This document shows, piece after piece, positions 15,819 to 26,590 of a stretch of 64,000 nucleotides of DNA (within the stretch, counting starts at the first letter, position 1; each line of letters begins with the position of its first letter). Made by a program: the position numbers and the translations under genes. A model generated the notes under the pieces. That model was given only the letters and a program-made list of their open reading frames with translations. It searched no databases and was not told the origin of the DNA. Source of the DNA: Rhypophila decipiens (Eukaryota; Ascomycota; Sordariomycetes; Sordariales; Naviculisporaceae). The stretch is taken from contig MU858058.1 in the NCBI GenBank assembly GCA_033297075.1, positions 124,001 to 188,000 on the forward strand, written 5' to 3'.

Positions 15819-17639
15819 GATTGCGACTAGCCAGGTCCTCTTTCCTCCAAATTCGTGGTAAAAGGATCAATTGACAAGGTACAACAAGGAGGCTGTCGTC
15901 GCTGTCGCCAATCGATGAGAATGAAAGATTTCGGGTGGAAGGTGACCAAAAGCGAGGGCGGTGACACCTTTAAAATGTGATGCGAAGAAGGAAGAAAAAA
16001 AACAGGCAGTCCCTCGCCTGTGATGCCAAAAAGATGGCGGCAGCAAAATGGGCTGCGTGCTTGATAACTTATTTCACTATCCCTGAGCTAGACCACAATC
16101 TGGAATACCATTTGTCCAATCAGCGTTCGTTCTCGTGTTCGTGTTTGCTAAAGGGTCCAGGAACAATGTGACCGTCATCCACTTTTTACCAAGAGATCTT
16201 GGTATGTCAGGGGGAAGTAGCCGAGAAGGGCCAAGTGCAGTGACCAAATCTCACCAGGCCTGCGCCGACAAATCATGCCACCTGTGAAGCTGTATCACCC
16301 GGTTTAAAATAACGGACAGATGAAAATGGGAATATTCAATATACAGTAGCACTGATTATTTCCGTGGAATTTTTAGAGAGCCCGGGGAGGCAAGAAACCG
16401 TCTGATCTACGGAGTATTCCCGACCTTCAAGGTCCTTGACAGCATTCGCCAACAATAGACGGGAAAGTGCCTGCGCCAGATGGTACAGTACAGTCTACCC
16501 CCTGTTTAATTGTTAGCGCGGTACTCTGCCCTTGTCTGCCCACTCAAGATCATAACTTTTCAACCAAATAGCTGATTTTTATAGGAAAAAAACAGGCTAA
16601 TAGAGCTCTTCTCGCCTTTTCTGTTAATATTCTCTAATTTTCTGCTTTAAATGGGCTTTTCTAGGTGTTTTTCTGTTGAAGTTCGAAATCTAGATGTGGA
16701 CCCAGTCTCCATAACCGCGCTAACAATTAAACAGGGGGTGGACTGTATGGTACGTAAAATGCAGATGCACGGGATGTGCCGCCAGTCCGTGACAAGTCAG
16801 CGATCGAATTGGTGGCTAGATGTACACGTAAGTAACGCACGTATTCGTACTCGGGCCAAGTGCCGGGCAGGTTTCGTACTGTACGAAATACTCCGTACAC
16901 TGTCTGCCCACAGAGTCTTGAACCGCGTCCGCTCTCAGTATGCCACTTGTAAAGGCGAATATAATACCAAGCATCAACATGCGCATCGCCAATAAAATCT
17001 GAATAACCGGTATTCTCTTTCGACGAGATATACCATACACCGCACAATCGCAACCATCTATAGCCGATGTCCAACCACATGGTACCTGGGATCTCTGGGG
17101 TCGGACTGCCGTTGCCACGCCGTTGCCTGGTGCCCCTTTCGAGGAATAAATACACCCCGTTTCGTCCTTTGCTAGGTTATAGACTGGGTTCGATTATCAT
17201 ACCGGTCATTGGGAGAGTCTTTCCCTGCTCGGATCAAGAAATAAAAGACAGTCAGATTATGATTCCCGTCTGTGTAAAAGACGGCAAGATGCTGCTACCA
17301 GTATACCTGCATATGAATTCTAAAGATAGACCTGGGTCCTTTCAATCCTTAAAACCGGGTTCATTCATTGCGAGGAAGATAAACCAAAAATTCCCGCCCC
17401 AAAAGTAAATAACAAGAATGGAAAATGAGGATGTGAAAGCGTCTCAAGTAGATAAATACAAATGGTCCTTGAGACGGCAAGGCTCGGACGAGCGCTGGTA
17501 GATGTTAACAAAGGTTTGAAACAAAAGAAAGTGATCATGAAGTAAAAAAAGATGGTAAAAAATCGCAAAAGAGTGGTATCATATCATTTTCCTTTCGCTC
17601 CACATTCCTACCGCTTCTTCGTAACAAACTCGAGGCCTT
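15819..17639. other. CYP51 upstream region
   Basis: This is the interval between the CYP51 start and the 3' end of the GT23-like gene; both are on the minus strand, so it should contain the CYP51 promoter. It holds a 255-bp MITE (16491-16745), a small palindrome TTCGTA-CTG-TACGAA near 16873, and no recognised gene. Confidence 0.6.
16489..16747. mobile_element. MITE with Tc1/mariner-type ends
   Basis: Terminal inverted repeats lie at 16491-16522 and 16714-16745. They match at 31 of 32 positions and begin CAGTCYACCCCCTGTTTAAT. The element is flanked by TA on both sides (16489-16490 and 16746-16747), the target duplication of the Tc1/mariner/pogo (Fot1) superfamily. It is 255 bp long, has no coding capacity and an AT-rich core, so it is a non-autonomous miniature element. 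The near-identity of its TIRs suggests insertion was not ancient. Confidence 0.85.
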
Positions 17640-19565
17640 TTAAACACCAAGCCAACCATAACTGCCGTCAATATTGACCCAATTGCCTTTGTCTATCGCG
17701 CTGTCCCAGCCCAGCATGACCGCCAGAAGCCGGCACCCGACCGAGCTGACAGTGCAGACAATGCTGTCACTAGCGTCTGACAGCACGGCTAGGTCCATCA
17801 TATACGCCCGGCCGACAAGACTCCGAAGCCGCAGCGTGTCATCCGAGGGTAACGGTGGAGCTGAGAGACTCACAGGACTCATGTCGTCTTCAGCGTCACT
17901 CAGAGCGGCCGCCACCGCTCCCGCCTTGGCCATATTGACTGCATTGGTATTCGTGTTTGATTTGGCCGCACTGCCCATGCCCAGATTCCAGAACATGGCG
18001 GAAAAGAAACCGCCCTCCCAGCCAAACGGTTCTTCGGTATATCTGTGCATAACACTCTTGTCTGGTGGGTTGGCATTCTGAATCGCCTGTTTGCTTGCCA
18101 ATCTGATCCTGTCTTGGGCCGGATACATGGCTCCCTTTTCACCTCCTCCCACCAGTTCGCCGCTCTCATACACCATGGGGTCATCCGAGGCCACTATAAT
18201 AAAGCTGTGGTCTTTTGCTGCCTGTTCCTGGACAATGCCGACGGATCCCGAGTCACCAGTCCGATCCGCTATCAGCGTTCTCGCGGCATGAGTATATTTA
18301 TCGAGCGGTATATACGAGTTTCGATATTGATACTCGAAAGGATGCCGATCACCGCGGCGAACGTGGATCCCGACGGCGACGCCATCGTGTTTACCCTTGT
18401 TTTTGGGCACGATTCGCTTACTCAACAAATCTCTCACACGAGCCTCGACATACTGGGCGTCATCCTTATTGAGACGGAAGAGAGCATCATGGCCCCGTCG
18501 GGCCAGAGTAAAAGCATATTTCCGAGTGGATAGCGCAAGTAGATCGTCAGAGCCAGTCTGGGCAAGTGCCAGATCTGGAAATACCTCCTGGAAGGTCCCT
18601 TTAGTAACGACAAGGTGGCGAGCCTGGCGCGGGCAAGGTATCCTTTCGTTACTTGGAGGCGCCGAACATTTGGGAGAAGGAGGCGGCTGGAAGATGTCCG
18701 AATACTTTCCGTAAGCCCATCGAGTGTCGTCAACAAAGAAAGCACGGCCTTCTTTTTTTGCCAGCCCATATGCAGTCCATAGCATCATCAGTGTACTGGC
18801 TATCCCTGCGTCCGTCGATTCCAAAACGACCGTCAGGCTCTTTGCACATGGCGACATATTCGTTGTCCCCTCCGAAACTCCTCCCACGGTACCTCCTTTC
18901 ACCACCGTCGGAAGGTAGCCCTTTTTCTTCGCCTCCCTGACATCAACAAATCCGTCGTCAGAAGAAGTCAGCCCGAGGTCGAGGTATGAACTTGTCATGG
19001 TGTGATCCTGTGATCGCTCTTCTTCGACCCTGTCCGCTATTTCTCGGCACTTGACGCATATATTGGAGTACTCGCTCATTGTCAGAGGAAATCCGTGGGT
19101 CTGGGGGATGGAGACGGTCCACCGCGAGCGGCGACGCTGATCTGTGAAACTAAAAACTGATGGGAATTTGGGCAAGGCTTCTTCAGATATCGGTTCGGAG
19201 CCGGTCAGTTTTCCGGCGGTCCATTGAAGGGCTGGAAGTAATTGGTAGTTATCGAGTACCCAACACAGTCCTTGAAAGAAGAAGAAAATGGCCACTATCG
19301 ACAGAAGGATACGGACCACCCTTCTTGGACGAATAAAACCCTTGAACCCTTTGGACGGTTTCCTTGGCGGCGGTGGTGAGAGCGAAGGCAGCCCCGGAGA
19401 TGGCGGCGGCGAAAAGACGAGGTGGTTGAAAGAAAATCGAGACGATGTAGAGGAGAGGGGCCCTTTGTCGTAGTTATAAGAGGCAGCTCGTCGGAGGTTG
19501 ATCCGTGGGGGGATTACGATCATCTTGGAGTGAGCAGTCCTGCTCAAGTCGAGTGTGGGCGGCAT
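17640..19565 (-). CDS. GT23-like (alpha-1,6-fucosyltransferase-like) type II membrane protein
   Basis: A single exon encodes 641 residues from the first ATG (19565); the frame extends 12 nt further but only to a TTG. Residues 1-81 are a basic, Pro/Ser-rich cytoplasmic tail. Residues ~82-104 (VVRILLSIVAIFFFFQGL) form a signal anchor, so the rest should be lumenal. Near residue 395 lies GIHVRRGDRHP, matching the donor-binding HVRRTD-type motif of GT23 and related fucosyltransferases. FFVDDTRWAYGKYSDIF also resembles the acidic/aromatic motif preceding it in this fold. Cysteines are scattered in the lumenal part. Likely a Golgi glycosyltransferase-like protein; acceptor and donor are unknown, and fungi generally lack the FUT8 substrate context, so specificity should not be assumed. 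Confidence 0.75.
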   Translation of the reverse strand: MPPTLDLSRTAHSKMIVIPPRINLRRAASYNYDKGPLSSTSSRFSFNHLVFSPPPSPGLPSLSPPPPRKPSKGFKGFIRPRRVVRILLSIVAIFFFFQGLCWVLDNYQLLPALQWTAGKLTGSEPISEEALPKFPSVFSFTDQRRRSRWTVSIPQTHGFPLTMSEYSNICVKCREIADRVEEERSQDHTMTSSYLDLGLTSSDDGFVDVREAKKKGYLPTVVKGGTVGGVSEGTTNMSPCAKSLTVVLESTDAGIASTLMMLWTAYGLAKKEGRAFFVDDTRWAYGKYSDIFQPPPSPKCSAPPSNERIPCPRQARHLVVTKGTFQEVFPDLALAQTGSDDLLALSTRKYAFTLARRGHDALFRLNKDDAQYVEARVRDLLSKRIVPKNKGKHDGVAVGIHVRRGDRHPFEYQYRNSYIPLDKYTHAARTLIADRTGDSGSVGIVQEQAAKDHSFIIVASDDPMVYESGELVGGGEKGAMYPAQDRIRLASKQAIQNANPPDKSVMHRYTEEPFGWEGGFFSAMFWNLGMGSAAKSNTNTNAVNMAKAGAVAAALSDAEDDMSPVSLSAPPLPSDDTLRLRSLVGRAYMMDLAVLSDASDSIVCTVSSVGCRLLAVMLGWDSAIDKGNWVNIDGSYGWLGV

Positions 19566-22500
19566 TTTGCTGTACAATGAGAAAGTATGGAAATAAAGAA
19601 AATCGAGATATCAAGGACAAATTGGAGCTGCCTTGTGAACAAGATGGTATGGAGTTGCCCGACTCTCTTCTCAGAGTCGAGTCGAGGGCATCATACCACG
19701 GCAGTCCTCATGTGAGCTGTCGACTTTTGAACAACCGCCTCGAACGAAAGGAGCGAAGATGAGCTAGCTGCTCCCGATAGTTGAAAGATGGTGAAAATTT
19801 GGAGTTGAGCAATGAGAGCTGTAGTTGGAGTGAAGTCGGGCTTCCCTGCCCACGCCTTCCTGGGCGATAGTGATATGGGTCGGAAAGAACGTGCTGTCGT
19901 GTACGATGAGCCACTTCCTGAGGGTCCTGGACGCGTGGAGTTTTGTGGAAGGCGGTGGCTAACCTTCTAGTAGGTCATCAAACGGCGAAATAAGTCCAAC
20001 CCAAGGGAGAAGCCGCAGGGCCAAGTTCGGAATGTTGGTTGGGGTTCCTTGTTCGCCAGTGGATGAGAAAGTGGAATCGACGACGATCTCTCCAGGGGCA
20101 CGCGGGCAAGATGCTCAGTTGCCGGGGTTGAATCAAGGAAAGTCGAAACCCGTTGAAGAATAATAAAATGGGCAAATGCAAATGCCACCAGTGGCTCGTC
20201 GGCTTGAGTTTAACCTGCCGGGGAAGGAGACCCTGGAGGCTCTTTCCGAATGGTGATGATGACGAGCAAAGTCCGCCCGCGACAAAAGGGAATTTGATTT
20301 GGATCAACCAAGAGGGGTTCCTTCCTAACACCCTGAGTCCCACCCTGTGAAATCCGGACCTAGCGAAAGGGAAGGGAAATGTGAATCAAAATTCTGACGG
20401 GAAGGCGGATGACAGGTCGAGATAAAGGGTCTGTATTACCAGATACAGCCGCTCTTGCAATGAGACCCAGGTTCTCGAGTGAAAGGGTACAAGAAGGTAA
20501 TAAGGTGTAGGGGGATCAACCCAGGATATCTCCCACGCTCATGTGTTTTTGTCTGCACCGTCAAGTAAAACAAGTGTCACCAAGAAACCCAGAGTGTGTT
20601 GCGGCACACACACATGCTGATGAACGGGTTGAAGAGCAGTCCGCATGAGGAAGGAGGAGGTAAAAAAGACAACAACGGGCAGCATATCCGCACCTTCCCC
20701 TGCTTACCTACCGGGGGAGGGTTTGTTCGGAAGGCTGGGCCACATCACAGAGTATGGACGATCATAACGTTGAATGCTTGTCTCTCGGGCCCAGAGGTTT
20801 GTTGCTTCACACCGACCAGCCGTTTCGTGCCTCCTGTGCATAAGATGGATACACCTAGTTCCTCTTCCAAAAGAAAAGATTCGTCGGAGGGATTGCTTTT
20901 TCAGCACCGCGGGAGGAGGGGTTCAGTCTGAAGCACGCCACCAGGCGCCGCGGCAAACCGTCGAGGATGAGAGCAGTAAGTCAGAGGGATGAGATTTCAC
21001 GATACTCTGGCATCTTGAACCAAATGAGCCAATAAAAGTCGACAAACACCCTCATTGCCGTCACCAAAACTACCCCTGAGGACCCCGCCGCCGATCCCAT
21101 TAGGTTGTCACTCTGTCACCCAGACATCCCTATTCCGTGGGTGACATGCTGATCCCTTCTTTCTTTCCCCACAGGACAAGTGAAGAATCGCATTTGACCA
21201 AGGCAAATACCCTGGAAGATTCTGAACCAACTCAGTCACATCGAACAGTGAGAAGCGTACAAAGATTGGCGGGACTTAAAAACTCACGAGTCACAAAAAC
21301 CGGTGCGATTCATCACCCCCCGCCCCCAGCCCGTTTGTCGTCCGTTCACTGGAACCGGGGATGATCTCCATTTACAACCCCTGTCGAATCTGAAACGTCC
21401 TAACTCTCGGTAGAGAATCACTGGGGATCCAATCAAACGGCTGGACAAAAGCGCCACCCACCGGTAAGAGCGGAAATCCCCTTTTTTCTTCTCTCTCACG
21501 CTAAAATAGGAACGTTTGTGGGGTCTTGTCGGTCGATCGCCGAATCTCTGGATGACCGCACTGACTGTTTGTCAGAGAACCCCTTATCCAGCGGTCCCTT
21601 CAAGAAGTGATCAACGGCCCCCATATCACATAAAGACCTTCCATATTAAGGTACCGGAGGTCAAGTACGTATCAGGAACTCAGGATTCTGTTCAACCGGC
21701 CATCTCGTTTGATCAACCGAGTTTCCTTCTCTTCTCTCATCTCGGCGGAAAAGAAAAGATGAACTTGACCAAAAAACTACCGACGGCAAAGGAGGGATGG
21801 GCAGACCAAACAAAACTCGCGGCACATGTCAGCTGCATCGCATTATGCACTAGGTGCTTACTTCACCTCGCACAGAGGCATATCATAAGCCGGCGGCACA
21901 GAGAAAGCGGTGATAAAAAAAATAAAAAAAAAGACTGCCGCTTTTTTTTGCTGCAGATTCTATTGCTGGGAAGCGGCAGTCTTTTTGGATCTTCGCTTTG
22001 AACCCCCTGACTGATGATACGTGACTGACTATATAACTATTACAAGATTTATTCTTCTATAATTATGGTAGGTACCGACGTACTGCCGACTGTCTGTTTA
22101 CTCCAAATAGATCCTGTGTCCACATGTTTATCGCTCGTTTCTCGCATGTCGTTGATGATTAGTGCTCTAATCGGCGCATCGGTGGCGAGTACAGAACTCT
22201 GAATTGAAGGGCGTACGCATCTGTTCCATGGTCTAAGGTAGGTACCTACCTACACACACCGGTATATCTCGCCCAAAATAAAAGACCTTACAAGTACCTG
22301 CTCATTTATTGCCTGAAAGCTCCATGAAACGCATACCGGTATTCAATCGACACATATTAAGCTCTCATACAGTATACTACATACACTCTTACCCGGTTAC
22401 CCAACTTGCTTTTGCCTCAATATCGGGATCCATTTCCCGTGGTATAATAAGAAAGCTTATATCTCAATATCTTAACAAGCCCATTATTATCATACGGGTT

Positions 22501-23589
22501 CTAGGCGCTTTAATAATACTTCCCCAACTATAACAGTAGAGCAGGAAAGGTACAGTAAGAGATCCCGTCCCCCTGTCGAGATATGGTGTAAAAGCTTGTC
22601 AACGATATACGGGTTGAATTGCGCCTTCCATACATTCACTACCTAAGGTACCTAGATCAGAGCAAGAGAAACTAGAGCTGAGAAAAGACTGACTGTCGTA
22701 CAAGCTTGCAGCAAAGATTCGCGGCGGTGACAATCCAGAACGAGCAGCATCACAACAAGTCTTAGCGACTAAAGAGACCACGACAACGTCACAATGCCAG
22801 AAAAAGTACAAGGTCTTGAATGGTATTTGCTCATTTCTTGCCTCCAATGTAGGTAGCTCGCGCATGAGATTACATCCTCTCTATCTAGATACCATACCTA
22901 GAAGCTAAATAAAGAAAAGTATGTTCGACAGATCAAAATTCCCGAGCCCAATTTCGATGCGAGAAAGAGGAGAAGAAAGTAATCAAGGGAATGCACAAAG
23001 ACCCAAAACCTAGGTAGACAGGCATGAATCAATGTCAATATTATCAGGATCTCCCGTGTATTGACTAAAGAAGACCTATGCTTCCTCAGGCACGTCACAA
23101 AGATCGTGCCATGCTACTAATCCTTAATGAAAAACCATAGATAACAATTGCCCGACTCGCCGAATTAAGAGGCAAGAGTCCAGGAGATACACAAAATGAG
23201 GAACCGCTTCATCATGAGTGATGTGCTGGAACAAAAAAAATAATCGGAGCTCCTTTTTGGTTCCCAGTCCCAAACCGCCCAGTCCGTGATAAATTACAAT
23301 CATCGACGTGGAATCACCAGAGATTCGCCGAGAAGTGGGCCCCTACAGAAACAAAACTATAGTCGACGAATAACAAAAAGTCGGGTATAAAACAAGTAAG
23401 TGGCAATAACGAAGAAAACAAGAAAATGCATATAAAATGAATGAACAGTACCCCCTAAGCTCCTGACGGCTTCAGCCGCCTAGGCCAACCATCAAGTCTA
23501 GCCCGACGTACCGGAGCTGGAATCCCGCTCCTGGATAACACCAACGTGACCTGGGCTGCGGATGACCGCAGCGTCATGGCGTCGCGTTT
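19566..23589. other. 4-kb gene-poor spacer
   Basis: No gene recognised on either strand. It lies between the 5' end of the GT23-like gene and the 3' end of the kinesin gene. From about 22020 to 23130 it becomes AT-rich with repeated GGTACCTA-like motifs. It includes a 16-bp-arm hairpin at 21928-21986. An unannotated non-coding transcript cannot be excluded. Confidence 0.5.
21928..21986. repeat. Strong hairpin with 16-bp perfect arms
   Basis: The arm at 21928-21943 (AAAAAGACTGCCGCTT) is the exact reverse complement of 21971-21986, separated by 27 nt. Poly-A tracts precede the left arm. It could be a structured RNA, a terminator-like element or the core of a tiny inverted-repeat element. No flanking duplication is obvious. 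Confidence 0.8.
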
Positions 23590-26500
23590 CTACGCCTCCA
23601 ACGCCACCGGATTCTGTGCATCTGCGGCAGCAAGTGATGTTCTCTGTTTCGACAATAGCTGGAGTTGAATTGGGGGCTCGTTCGATGACGGCGGCTTCTG
23701 ATCTTTGCTCTCGGATGCGACCCTGACGCTTCCTCGGTTTCCACGGATGATTAGCCCGGTCTGGACCCTATCCTGGATCATCTCATCCAACATCTTGTTC
23801 ATTTCGTCGACGCTCTTAGTTCGCTTGCGAATATGAGACACCTGCCGAACGAGAGAATTGGCTGACTTGGTGGGACTTCCATTAGAAGTGGCACCGGGCC
23901 CGTCCATCACCTGCGATGCTCGTATCTCGGCCCTCGAATCAACCCTGTCGGCGTTATCTCTCGACCTGGCAGCAGTTCGTAAAGCTGCCAACATCTTGTC
24001 TTTGTCGTCGAGTCGTGCCCGGAGCTCCAAGATCTCTGCATCCTTCTCCTTAATCAGGGTTGCGACGCTGTGGTCTTCTCCGACCAGTATCCCCTTCCCC
24101 GAAGCGATGCCGACCGATGTCCGTGACGAGCTCGCCCTGCGGGCCTGGAGCAATCGCTTCTCCAATGTCTGGATATAACGATTTTTGTCGGCAAGGTCGG
24201 CTTGTAGCGCGCGGTTCTGGGCAGCGAGAGATGCTGTTCCGTCCCCAAATTCGCCAACGCTGTCTTCGTCGTCAACTGCTGGTATGGTATCCCCAGTACC
24301 CCCAGTACCCCCAGTACCCCCAGTACCCGAGGACGATCGGTGACCGGTGGACTTCCGCCCGATAGTAGAAGATGTCGAAGTCATGGACGCTGTTCGCTCC
24401 AACAACGGTCTTCCCACATTGGAGGCAGTCAAGGAGGACCGCATGGAGCTTTGAGAGAAACGGGAATGCATTCCGAGCGAGCTGTAGGATCCGCTGGCAT
24501 TGACTCCGGTGGATTTGGAACTGAGAATGAGCCGATTAAGATGATCAATTCGTTCCTTGAGCGCCGTCCGAGCAAGCTGCATCTCAAGCATCTGCTCCTC
24601 GTGGCGGTACTCGGCTTGTTTCTCTCGAGCACGCTCCTCCTTCGCATCTTTCTCCTTTTCGTCTTCGTTCTCCCGTTTGCCGTTGTTTTTCGCCTGCGAC
24701 TCCAACTCCTTTCGGAGCTCAAGAATCTCCATCCGGTACCGCTCCAGCAACACTCTCGCACCGCCGTCGCCATCGGCGCCCAAAGCTTCTTCAGCACGTT
24801 TCGCGTGGCTGACGATATTGTTTTTGGCTCGAGAGGCGAATTTGAGCGTGTTGATGGTCTCGTTGGTATGGGTACTAGCTCCTGCGACGCTGCCCGCGGA
24901 GCCTATTTGGATTGTGCAGAGAATACTGACAAGCGAGTTGCCGGAAAGCGCCCCTTGCAGTAGTCGTGTGAGTTTGCTGTCTCGGTAAGGTAAGTGCTTT
25001 CCGTCCTTGTCTGCAGGTTTTCCATCCTTGTCTTTCTGATCGGAAAGTTTGGCGATGACGGTGCCTAGCGTCAGCAAGCTCTTGTTGATATGCGACCCTT
25101 CTTGCCGGCGCTCCTTGGATTCCGCAGCCTTCTCCGAACCTGCCAAGTCGATTAGACTGAGCGTAGACACCCGTACTCCACCCGGAGGGAGGCCCTGGCG
25201 CTTGCTGTCGCCGGCAGCGCTTCCTGGAACGCGCTCTCTGCTTTCCACCACAATCTGCACGACTGCGTGACTGCGAGAGCTCCTGGCGTTGAACTGGGTG
25301 CTTGCTGTTCTACGAGCCTGATCACCGCGGGCGATCACACGCAAAAGCTGCGTCGGACTTTGTACAATCTCCTCCTTGAGAGGAGTCGCATAAACACCTC
25401 GCTTGCTGTCTTCCCGCAACTTGATCTCCTCCTGAGGTTGACCGGCCTGGCCCGCCGTAGACATACTTAAGAGGTCGTGGATCTTCTCGTTGTAAATTTC
25501 CAGATAGCTGACGCGGAGGAGAAATTCCCTCGACGGCGTCTCGCGAATGTAGGAGAAGATGTCGGTAATGGCCAACGGTATCACACCTGGCGAAGATGCT
25601 GTGCCTTGCATAGAAAAGGTCTTTCCTGTGCCCGTCATGCCATACGCAAACACCGTGCCATGATAGCCTTCCATGACTCTCCGTACAAGACGTTTCGCGA
25701 TGTGATCATAGACCCGTGAATTGTCGTCATGCGTCGAAAAAACATTATCTGCATGCCATCAGTATGATGCGAACTTGCACGCGCACTGGTAATGAGAACA
25801 GTATTTTTGGCTTACCGTAGTAGTAGTCACCGCCTTCCTTTCCGTTGAATGCGATTAGGGATTTTCTCCCGTCCACCATCCATTCTCCGTCTGTCCCGTG
25901 TTCGTTTCCGCCCGCATCAGGCCGCACTCTCACGCTCACTAATACATTGCCTTTTCCATCCATCTTAGACATGCGCTTGCCGGTTCCTGAAGCCTCCCCT
26001 CTTGTCTGCGCACCATTCTCAACATCTTCATATTGTGTTGCCGAGGTCGAGTACGAGTCCTGGGCGGAGGAGCTCCGACTCTGCGGCGGCGATGACACAC
26101 TAATCAGACCATCCGAATTCCGGGCTCCACTGCCCAAACGCGCGATCGATTTGCCTTCGCCGGTTCCATTAAGAAAGCTCGGGGTTACGCTGGATAGCTG
26201 ATACGTGGGGGTAGTTGGTGTTCTCGCTTTCCTCGTCGAGACACCAGTTGACAAGGGACTCGGCGGAAGACTCGTTATTCGGCCCTCCCCTCGCGGAGGC
26301 TGTGGAAACGAGTTTATGCTAACGGTTTTTCTTATCGTCTTGCCGGCAGCATTGAATCCCGAGGCTGATCTGGGTTGGGGTAGAGCAACGGTTGGCGGCG
26401 GCGATGTGGGAGGGAGGAAAGAGGACGACGGTGCTCGAAGGCCAATCTTGGGCGTACTCGGGGTCGACCTACTCACGGGAACTGCCAGCCCTCCTGTGCT

Positions 26501-26590
26501 CTTTCGCGTCTTGCCAACAGGTAGAGCGGGAAGCGCAACAGTAGGAGGTCCGTTTGAGGGCCGAGCCGGCCTGGGAAGTGCTGTCGACAT
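23590..26590 (-). CDS. kip2: Kip2-type kinesin (kinesin-7-like plus-end motor)
   Basis: Two exons, 26590-25816 and 25748-23590, give 977 residues. Residues 1-210 are Pro/Ser/Thr-rich and disordered, a long N-terminal extension as in fungal Kip2/KipA. The motor domain follows (~212-545): VLVSVRVRPD, P-loop GMTGTGKT (295-302), switch I NARSSRSH, and switch II LIDLAGSEKAAE. Coiled-coil segments with heptad-like Glu/Lys/Leu runs occupy much of the C-terminal half. A Gly-Gly-Thr repeat is encoded by a 9-bp minisatellite at 24291-24327. Known role of Kip2: processive plus-end-directed movement along cytoplasmic microtubules, promoting their growth and, in filamentous fungi, polarised tip growth. 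The 67-bp intron sits just before the conserved DNVF sequence. Confidence 0.9.
24291..24327. repeat. 9-bp minisatellite inside the kinesin gene
   Basis: Four to five head-to-tail copies of CCCCAGTAC on the + strand encode Gly-Gly-Thr repeats in the kinesin tail. The period is a multiple of three, so copy-number change keeps frame. Confidence 0.85.
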
